A DNA stretch of 64,000 bases, from positions 4,024,001 to 4,088,000 of the forward strand of contig CP033464.1 in NCBI GenBank assembly GCA_007833815.1. The letters run 5' to 3'. This document shows, one piece after another, positions 49,901 to 57,900 of the stretch (position 1 is its first letter; every line of letters starts with the position of its first letter). Under the pieces are notes generated by a model. That model had not been told where the DNA came from and searched no databases. It saw nothing but the letters and a program-made list of their open reading frames with translations. The DNA comes from Brevibacillus laterosporus (GTDB lineage Bacteria; Bacillota; Bacilli; Brevibacillales; Brevibacillaceae). The translations under genes were made by a program, and so were the position numbers.

Positions 49901-51681
49901 GCTTCCTCATCCAGAATGAGGCATTTTCCGGCAAAAGAAATACGCTTCTGCAAATGGTTGTGCACCACTACCAGCTTGGCTCCCGTATCTTCTAGCATGT
50001 AGCGAATGCGCTCTTCCGGATATGCTGGATCAATCGGTACGTAAGCTCCCCCCGCTTTCAGGATTCCTAACAGCCCAACCATCATGTCAAGAGAACGCTC
50101 CACCATAATGCCAACGAGTTGATCGGGCCCTATCCCTTCTGCTCGCAGAGTTCGTGCCAATTGATTGGCTCGCTCGTTTACTTCACGGTACGTCAGTTGC
50201 TCACCTTCATAGACTACAGCCACTTGATCCGGTGTACGCTCTACCTGACTCTCAAATAACTGATGAATCGTTTGCTCCTGTAGATCATCCACTGTCGTAT
50301 CGTTGAACGTTTCGAGAATCAATGTCTTCTCCTGAGGCGTCATCATCTCAATGGAGAAGAGTTTTGCGTGTGGAGCGTTCATAATCCCTTCGATCATTTG
50401 TAGGAAGTGCCCAGTAATACGCTCAATGGTAGATTCATCAAAGCGATGTTCATGATAAGTAATTCGCAATTCCACGTCATCTTTCATGACGACTTCCAAA
50501 CACAGCGGATAGTTGGTTAATTCGTTCATCTCATAGGATAGAACAGACAACTCGGAAAATTTGTTCATCAAGCTAAAATCAATCGGATAATTCTGGACGA
50601 TCATGATAGAATCAAATATCGATTCTTGATTGTCCAAATCAGTCCATGCTTTTACATCAACAAGCGGAATCGATTCATATGCCTCTCGTTCCTTCACCTG
50701 CTGATGAATCATTTGCAAAACATCAATAATCGTCTCATCTGAACGATTTTTTACTCGGAACGGTAGAGTGTTAATAAAGAGACCAACCATTTGCTCAATC
50801 CCTTTAATGGGAGCCGTACGTCCCGAACTAGTCACACCAAACACTACATCCTGGTTGTTATTGTAGCGTTGTAACACTAGACCCCACACCGTGTAAAAAA
50901 AAGAAGCAATTGTAATATTCTGTTCTTGTACAAATGCTTTCATACGATTAGTCAAGCTTTGCGAGAAACCATATGTATAGCTTTTCCCAAGCTTCGAGGA
51001 TTCGAGGTTATACTCTGTACGGGCAAGCACAACTGATTTTGTATCAAATCCATCGAGAAGGTTTTTCCAAAACAGAGTGACCTCTTCCTTGTTCCGCTGA
51101 GATTGACTCCATTTGACAAAATCTTTGAATGTACTTTTCTCTATTCCTGTACTTTCCTGTCCTACTTTGAGATTATGATAAGCTTGGAAAAATTCGTTAA
51201 GTAACACTCCATTGCTCCAGCCATCATATAAGATATGGTGATTAGTAATAATCATTTCATACTGATTGTCCGACAACTTACACAAGGTAATACGGAACGG
51301 CTCTGTATGTAAATGCAACGGCTCTTTGTGATCTTGTAGTTTTACATTTGCAAGTCTTTCAGCTTTTTGCTCTATAGGTACCATCGACAGGTCAATCTGT
51401 CGAACAGAAACAGGTTTATCTTTTAAGATGATCTGCACTGGTTTTTTTAAATTCTCCCAGCGAAAAATCGTTCGTAGCATTTCATTATGTAGAACAGTGT
51501 AATCCCATGCTCTCTTAATTAGTTCTGGTTGAACCATTCCTTCTAAATTCAAGCACAATTGTTCATAATACTCTCTACTTTCAAGATTATATAAATAGTA
51601 AAATAATATTCCTTCTTGAGAAGGCGTTAATGCCAAAATTTCTTCTACGTTTGTTTTATCTACCTTCATCGTCTTCCCCAC
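43915..51681 (-). CDS. NRPS: C - A - PCP - C - A(with embedded methyltransferase) - PCP - half-C (C-lobe)
   Basis: A 2588-aa bimodular subunit, start GTG 51681 with AAGGAG upstream. The N-terminus (ILALTPSQEGILFYYL) is COM-acceptor-like. C1: NHHILYDGWS near 149. A1: TSGSTGKPKG near 623, pocket D-P-V-Q-M-G-M-V-W, not assigned. PCP1: LGGHSLKA near 1004. C2: HHIISDGS near 1202. A2 is split between A2 (LKAGAAYVPIDP, near 1597) and A3 (FTSGSTGKPKG, near 1955) by an SAM-dependent methyltransferase (SSFTGQPFSQVEM, VLEIGCSSG near 1720). A2 pocket D-V-L-Q-M-G-L-V-Y, not assigned. PCP2: LGGNSL near 2337. The last 190 residues are a condensation C-lobe without HHxxxDG, and there is no F-x-F tail. The methylated atom (N or O) cannot be told from sequence alone. 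Confidence 0.93.
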   Translation of the reverse strand: MGKTMKVDKTNVEEILALTPSQEGILFYYLYNLESREYYEQLCLNLEGMVQPELIKRAWDYTVLHNEMLRTIFRWENLKKPVQIILKDKPVSVRQIDLSMVPIEQKAERLANVKLQDHKEPLHLHTEPFRITLCKLSDNQYEMIITNHHILYDGWSNGVLLNEFFQAYHNLKVGQESTGIEKSTFKDFVKWSQSQRNKEEVTLFWKNLLDGFDTKSVVLARTEYNLESSKLGKSYTYGFSQSLTNRMKAFVQEQNITIASFFYTVWGLVLQRYNNNQDVVFGVTSSGRTAPIKGIEQMVGLFINTLPFRVKNRSDETIIDVLQMIHQQVKEREAYESIPLVDVKAWTDLDNQESIFDSIMIVQNYPIDFSLMNKFSELSVLSYEMNELTNYPLCLEVVMKDDVELRITYHEHRFDESTIERITGHFLQMIEGIMNAPHAKLFSIEMMTPQEKTLILETFNDTTVDDLQEQTIHQLFESQVERTPDQVAVVYEGEQLTYREVNERANQLARTLRAEGIGPDQLVGIMVERSLDMMVGLLGILKAGGAYVPIDPAYPEERIRYMLEDTGAKLVVVHNHLQKRISFAGKCLILDEEASYQKDAYNPEPISGPADLAYVMYTSGSTGKPKGVMITHQAVVNQVHGITDRIDFAQGKSILSVTTISFDPFVVETFLSLSKGVRVVLASEDQQADPKALCNVIWEQQIDMIQMTPPRMQMLLSSMHGTERVKCLQGVREIMLGGEAPPAFLLNTLREHTQARLYNMYGPTETTVWSSVAEVTIREPITVGKPLMNKYFYILSAQSQLQPIGVAGELCIAGEGLARGYWNRPELTAEKFVENPFMPGSKMHKTGDLAKWLPDGTIECLGRIDHQVKIRGYRIELGEVEAQLVNMEAVQEAVVIAREDQAGLKQLCAYIVAEKQLTMSELKSSLSRELPSYMIPSYFVQLDKMPHSPNGKIDRKALPAPEGSSIHTGVEYVAPRTEIEAKMEKIWCEILGIEKVGMNDNFFELGGHSLKASQFISTLGKVSHKHLPLRAVFNTPTIAELAALIEDETLIDYMKIEKAPLQDYYPISSAQKRLFVLNKMDEGLTTYNMPGMLSLKGNVDRTRMEKALHQLLNRHEALRTSFHFVNSEVVQRIHQHVEFSIQENRILERMDVGMDQSIVISQLIDAFVQPFDLEQAPLLRVELVHLENEEYLLLFDMHHIISDGSTIELFIKEFMSLYAGETLPDLSIQYKDYTVWHNARLASDEWEKKEQYWLSQFADEIPILHLPTDFTRPPSKSFAGDHVLMELDKEETTVINRFALENNVTPFMVLLATYHVLLAKYSGQDDQVIGSPIAGRTHADLQNIMGMFVNTLPFRNRVEQQESFRSFLARVKQNVLLAIEHQEYPFEELVQKLDVERNVERNPLFDTMLILQNMESKELTLDDARISQSVFPTKTSKFDLTLEAKEKEGRYHFRLEYCKDLFYKKTGEQLLKHFINLLKIVTKNPDLTFGRVDFLLPEEKNQLLVEFNHTAMSYDRDKTIHQLFADRVKLSPNQIAVICEERSLTYQEVDAQANQIAHYLLEHHQVKPNQLIGILIERSELMLIAMLGILKAGAAYVPIDPVLPDERIKVIVNEAKISVVLSTTRFVHQLNALQWECPTFTTFVCLDNDEINAIESSQTNELIDQKLWNHIGSVGKDEIAIGGWVSSFTGQPFSQVEMSEYSKNVLHKLKPHLNSRTRVLEIGCSSGLTMFELAPYVGSYYGTDLSSVIIEKNRQKMEREGVSNIKLATLAAHQINQLKERDFDVVILNSVIQYFPNYNYLRFVLARALEMLGKNGILFIGDIMDLTLKEEMIQSLTDFKRAQVDEKYRTKTEFTSELFISRSFLEDWLEENAEVTHVAFSKKEHSIENELTRYRYDALFNVDKECFREDALAKQDVATRHKNQHGVSIITGHPTDEINTPVPANSLSYVCFTSGSTGKPKGVMIEHRGVHNFIEAAVKVIPYQEGKRLVSVTNISFDVLVLETFVPLVKGVTVIIATESEQRDPRRLSELIINNETSMIQVTPSRLQLLMNDEGCHNSLSLLEVIMIGGEAFSTVQLKGLQSITHAKLFNLYGPTETTVYSTIADLTGKETVTIGQPIGNTSIYIVDKEKNVVPIGVQGELCIAGDGVARGYLYRPDLTFEKFVPDPFDVEDNSARMYCTGDLARWREDGTLEYLGRSDHQVKIRGYRIELGEIEERLQSHEEITEAVVLISEDTFGNKTLIAYIVSQTQLSAAPLRDFVKEALPEYMVPAHFVQIDKMPLTPSGKADRKSLEKTTTKLATGTAFVAASNEVEEVLLSIWEELLGVTGFGIHDNFFDLGGNSLLLVRMHSLVDEKYPNRVTVTDMFTYPSIGKISHILHGDIEQSQALTLPSISLDRDYFTSNQIQSGSLFEAELKAAAVIKLQQMAEAEHVTIEDIFVAAYVFLLSQISGTKQMAIQLLMQNSNQFVSLDADVSSMSNFPELFRFVHQKQKAIDDTKIYRVDELSGLVMSKEPFTVTPLLYRKGLATKRSEMNDIFDILLEIDRGSQNIYLRLDYQPQRLRSEKMKELFNAYMKLLTMIIENYQTS

Positions 51682-51899
51682 GTATATCCACTCCTTTTTT
51701 ACTGTGGGCGGCCTCTGTTCAGATATGGAATCATACTTATCTGGACAGCTTGTTATGCTTATTTCTTGTAGGCATAAGCAAATATAAAGAAGTTCATGAA
51801 TAAATCAAATATTTCGTTACACCAAAAAATTCCATGACTTAACAATATCATACATTTAAAAATTTTTCACTATTACTATAATTTATAAAAGGAAGAGAG

Positions 51900-51931
51900 G
51901 TAAGACCATGGATATAAACCCAAGGTCTTAC
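51900..51931 (-). terminator. Hairpin after the 2587-aa NRPS gene, possible attenuator
   Basis: GTAAGACC(T)TGG / CCA(T)GGTCTTAC 12-bp stem starting 17 bp past the stop codon. It is followed on the minus strand by CTCTCTTCCTTTTAT, a weak T-rich tail. It may partly terminate transcription between the early and late halves of the cluster. The remaining gap (51682-51899) is AT-rich with no gene and could hold an internal promoter. Confidence 0.55.
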
Positions 51932-51947
51932 TCAAATGTAATTTTTA

Positions 51948-54900
51948 TTAAAAATGAAAATGTAACTGATCAGAGATATCCATTTCAATCAGATCATAGG
52001 ATTCTGCTATCTCAATATCACATAATCTCTTATCCGTCCCATTTACGATTATAGTAAGTAGCTTGAGGAAGGATTCACCTAAAATGTGTATGGTGCTATC
52101 TGTAAATAATTTATTGGCATATTCAAATTGGAATAGTAATTCATCCTCTGCTTCTATGGTAATTACACTCAGATCAAATTTAGATATGCGGTACTTAAAC
52201 TCAAAACGAGATATAGATAGCTTATCAGTAGCATCATTACCATCAGTGATGTATGGATCCTCTATATTTTGCAGGATAAACATCGTGTCAAATAGAGGAT
52301 TTCTACTTTCATCGTGGGCTGCATCTAACTGCTCCACTAGCGTGTCAAACTGATAGTCCTGATTATCAAAAGCTTGTAATACATGTTCCTTGACTACAAG
52401 TAAGAAATCACCAAAAGTCTGTTGGCTCTCCGATTGCAATCGTATGGCTAATGTATTAACAAACATGCCGACTACGTTTTCAAGATCTGCATGATGCCTA
52501 CCAGCAATCGGTGTTCCAATAATAATATCTTGCTGACGAGCATATTTAGATAGCATCACGTGGTACGCAGCTAGTAGAACCATGTAAAGTGTTGTACCTG
52601 TAGAACTGGCTAAGTTACGCAATCCCAACGTCAGTTCCTTGCTGGCGAAGAACTGAACGTAGTCTCCTTCAAAGCTTTTCACTGACGGACGCGGATAATC
52701 AGTTGGCAAAGCAAGAACAGGTAGTTGACCCGTAAACTGGCTTAACCAATATTTTTCTTGGCGCTGCATTACCTCTGACGTCAGTAGTTTGTTCTGCCAA
52801 GCTGAAAAATCTTTGTATTGAATCCTTTGTTCAGGAATCTGCATTCCCTGATAGAATTGCACAAATTCATCTAATAGGATTGCTATAGATGAGCCATCCA
52901 TGATGATATGATGCATGTCCAAGACAAGCACATGGTATTCTTCCTCCACTGTGACAACTGAAACACGTAGTAGTGGTGCCTTGCTTAAGTCAAAAGGACC
53001 AATAAGTGAATGCACAAAATCGTGGAGCTGTTCGTGTGTTGATGTCCGTTCATTCATTTCTATGTTCAGATTGTCATGCACGTATTGAACAGGCTCTCCT
53101 TTTTCCCATCCAAAGGAAGTGCGAAGAATTTCATGACGTTGAACCAGTTTTTGTAAAGCCTGATGAAGACGTTTTTTGTTAAGTTTTCCTTCAATAATAA
53201 ACATGTTCGGAATGTTATAAGCAGTACTGTCTGGGTCTCGCAAATTTACTATAAACATGCGTTTTTGTGCAGAAGAAAGCTGATAAGTCTCTTGTTTTTG
53301 AACAGGTTGAATCGTCGGGTAATCTTTTTTCGCACTACGTTCTACCAGCTGTGCTAGATCCTTGATGATCGGCCTAATAAAGATTTCGCGTAGCGAGATG
53401 TCCACCTGTAATTCTTTATTTATGCGAGATATAACAGTTGTTGCCTTGAGTGAATGACCACCATTTTCAAAGAAATGATCTTCAATACCGAGTCCGCTTG
53501 TATCAAGTACACTTTCCCAAATAGCAATTATTTTCTCCTCAATAATCGTACGTGGTGCCACGTATTTACTTTCGACTCCGTTACGGTCTGGTTTTGGCAA
53601 AGCCTTGCGATCTACTTTCCCATTTGACGTTAGAGGAAGTCTCTCCATCTTTACAAAAAAGGCTGGAATCATATAGTCAGGTAGCGTGTTTGCTAGATGA
53701 CTTTTCAGATGGTTAATAGGTACATCTTGTTTCAATACAACATATGCGCACAGGCTCTTATTACCACGTGCATCCTCGATATCCATGACAACTGTTTCTA
53801 AAATATTTGGATGGTTGTTAATCTGATTTTCGATCTCTTCCAGTTCAATACGGAAGCCCCGAATTTTTACCTGATAATCTTTGCGTCCAAAAAACTCAAG
53901 TGTTCCATCAGGAAGCCAACGCCCCATGTCACCTGTTTTGTAAAGACGTACTCCTTTATGATCAGCAAATGGATCTTCCATAAACGCTTTCGCGGTTCTT
54001 TCTGAATCCTGCAAGTAGCCTCGTCCAACCCCCAAACCAGACACACAAATTTCGCCTTTAATACCAATCGGACAAAGATTCATCTTTTCATCAACGATGT
54101 AAATCTTAAAATTGTGTAAAGGTTTACCAATAGGTACAATATCGCTTTGAGGCAATTCATCAAGGATATGAATCGTAACATCATCTGATGCCTCACTAGG
54201 ACCATAGGCATTAGCTAAAGGGATATGTGGGAAGAGCTTAAACCATCTAGCTGCCAGACTGCGTTTAATGGCTTCTCCTGTTACACTTACATAGCGGAAA
54301 CAATCCAAAGACAATTTGGTTTCTTCCACATGGTCCAACATAACGGACAATACCGAGGGAACAACTTGGAAAATATTGATACGATCTTGAACAATCTGCT
54401 CTATGCACAAGTTAGGTTCCATTGTCATCTGATTATCATAGATGATAGTAGTCCCACCCAAGGTAATAGATGCAAAAAACTGCCAAACAGAAATGTCAAA
54501 GCAGTGAGAAGCAGTCTGAGCAATGCGAGAGTCTTCACTCAACTGTAGTTGCTTTATCATCATGTGGATATGATTGTTTAACCCAATATGCTCGACCATC
54601 GCGCCTTTTGGCTTACCTGTTGAACCTGATGTGTAGATGATATAGGCAAGATGATTCGGATCAACTACGGCTCTGAGATTATCTTGATTTTCTTGATTGA
54701 TGGCATCCATCTGTTCATCAATACAAATAATTATGCCGTTGTAGGCTTGTGTTATTTCTGGAGTAACAAATTGCGATTTAGTAATAAGCACAGTCGTACT
54801 GGAATCTTCGAGAATACCAGTAATTCGCTGCATTGGATATTCAGGATCGATAGGTATATAAGCCCCACCTGCTTTCCAAATACCAAGAATACTTTCCATC

Positions 54901-57900
54901 ATTGTAATAGAGCGATCAAGCAGAACAGCAATGATTTCTTCTTTTTTAATACCAGTTCTATGAATAAAGCGTGCCATTTGATTTGCGCGGGTATTCAACG
55001 CTTTATACGTTAGCTGTTGATCCCGATGTATAGCAACGATGTCATTTGGTCGCTGTGCCACCTGCTCTTCAAATAATTCATGCACTGTTTTGTCCATTGG
55101 AAAATCGCATTTTGTGTCATTAAATTCGTAGAAAATCTGCTGTTTTTCTTGCTTTGTCAACATGTTAAGATCAGAAATTGGCTGCTCTGGAATTGCCACA
55201 ATGGATTCAAGCAGTTCCTGATAATGCTCCATCATGCGACCAATAGTAGTTGAGAAAAATATATCCATGTTATATTCTGCTACCAATAACAGACCATCTG
55301 GGTGCTCTGCTATATCAAATAAAAGATCGAACATGGACGTCCCTCTATCGATTTCCGGATGAATCAATGTCTCATCAGAGAGCTTGAAATCTGTGCGACG
55401 AGTATTTTGTAATGTGAACATCACTTGGAAAATCGGAGTAATGTTTTTCGTCCGTTCAGGCTGTAGTACTTCCACTAGCTTTTCGAATGGAACGTCTTGA
55501 TTTGAAAATGCTTCAAGCGTGACTTCACGCACTTGTTTTAGAAGATCAGTAAATGTCGGGTTATCTGTTAATTGAGAACGTAACACGATTGTATTAGCAA
55601 AGAATCCAATCATACTCTCTGTTTCTAAACGCGTACGATTGGCAATCGGGGAACCAACTAAAATATCTGTTTCTCCCGAATATCGACTAAGCAATACTTT
55701 GAAAGCTGTAAGTAAGGCCATGTAAAGAGTCACGCCTTGTCGTTTGCAAAGAACATGCAGTTTATTCACAAGCTCTGTCGGCATGACTAATGTGTCTCGT
55801 TGGCCTGCACCGCTGGCTACACTTGGACGTTGGCGGTCTATCGGTAGTTGTAGAACAGGTAAATTACCACCCAATTGCTTTTTCCAATAGGCAAGCTGCT
55901 GATTCATCACTTTACCATCGAGCCAATTGCGTTGCCATGCGGCAAAATCAGCATATTGCAGTTGCATCTCTGGCAAAGGAGATGGCTTTCCTTGACTGAA
56001 AGCTTCATATAAAACAGATAATTCGTGCGTGAATATTTGTAGAGACCATCCATCCATTATGAGGTGATGCATTGTGTAATAGAAGACGTAGCTCTCTTCA
56101 TCCTTCTTAAACAATATGAAACGCACCAACGGACACTTTGTTAGATCAAACGGTTGATTTGCGTCCTGATTGGCCATCTCGATGATGCGCTGATGACGTT
56201 CTGTAGATGGAGCATCACTCACATCGACCAAAGGAATACGAATGGATTCAAATGGATGACTGACTTGATATGGTTTCCCATCTTTAGAAATAAAACTGGT
56301 TCGTAAGGTTTCATGTCGACGAATGATCTCGTTTACTGCACGCTCCAAAGCATCAATGTTTAATTTTCCTTTAAGCGTGTTTGCAACCGGGACATTATAG
56401 GTCGCGCTACCCGGTTCCAATTGCTCAATAAACCAAATTCCCTGTTGGGTATACGAGAGAACAAGATCATTATCACGTGATACGGATACTAGTGGCACGG
56501 AAACCGACTGCTTACCTGAAGATATGATTTCGTCCAACTGTTTTCCCAGTGCTTGGATCGTCGGATTTTCAAAGAACATTCGTAACGAAATTTCAATTGA
56601 AAAGGTATGGTATATCCGTGATAAAAGCTGAGTAGCAAGAAGAGAATGACCACCACTATTAAAAAAGTCATCCGTTATACTAATGCGATCAATTCCCAGA
56701 ATTTCTCGCCAGAATTCGGACAGTTGTTTCTCCATATCAGTCTTCGGTTCAACAAATGGTGTATCGCTGACTCCTCTCTCTATGGAAGGGGCTGGCAATG
56801 CCTTTCGGTCTACTTTTCCATTTGGAGTAACTGGTAGACTATTCAAATAGACAAACGAAGTAGGAATCATATGTGCTGGCATTTTATTCACTACAAAGCT
56901 GCGTAGTTCACTTATGGTAACCGCCTCTGGTTGGAAGGTAGTAAAATAGGCTACCAGTTGCTTGTTATCGTTTTGATCTACTCTCATCATAACCACGGCA
57001 TCACGAACTGCTGGATTTTGACCCAGAACAGCTTCAATTTCACCTAATTCAATCCGAAATCCACGTATTTTGACTTGATCATCTTTTCGTCCGATAAAGC
57101 TTAAGGTTCCATCTGGCAAATAACGGACAATGTCTCCAGTCTTATATAAACGATCCTCTTCATTTGAAGAGAAGATATTTTTAATGAAGCGTTCTTTGGT
57201 CAATTCGGGACGATGTAAGTATCCTGAGGCAAGCCCAGGCCCTCCCACATACAATTCACCTGGAACCCCGATAGGTACTACTTGCAGATATTGATCTAAA
57301 ATGTAGACCTGGGTGTTAGCAATTGGTTTTCCAATTGGAACTGATAGTGCGTCAGAAGCTATCTGTGTAACATGATGTGTAGTTGTAAAGACTGTGCATT
57401 CTGCTGGTCCATAGACGTTGATTAATTTCTTAGGTCGACCTTTTTCTAAGGCTACCCTCACCCATTTAGGATCAGCAGCCTCTCCCCCAAATAAGATCGT
57501 CCTATCTTTAAACATTTCGGGATTTTCCCCTGCGTATTGATTGAACAAGGCAGTAGTAACTAATAGAACGGTTATCCCATATTTGTTGATTTCTTTCTGT
57601 AAAGCAAAAGGAGATAAAACTACATCAGGCTGTATGATAACGAGTGTAGAGCCATGAAGCAAGGCTCCCCACAGTTCAAAGGTAAATGCATCAAAAGACG
57701 TATTACTTACCTGCCCTATACGATCAGTAGATTCCAAGTCTATATATGTATTGTTTTTAACTAGACGATTAATGCCACGATGTAGGATACTAGTACCTTT
57801 TGGAGTACCTGTCGAACCAGACGTATAGATAACATAGGCCAGATTAGTAGAAGTAGCTTCACTACTAGGTCGTGATATCTTTTCTTGTTCAAGGTCACCA

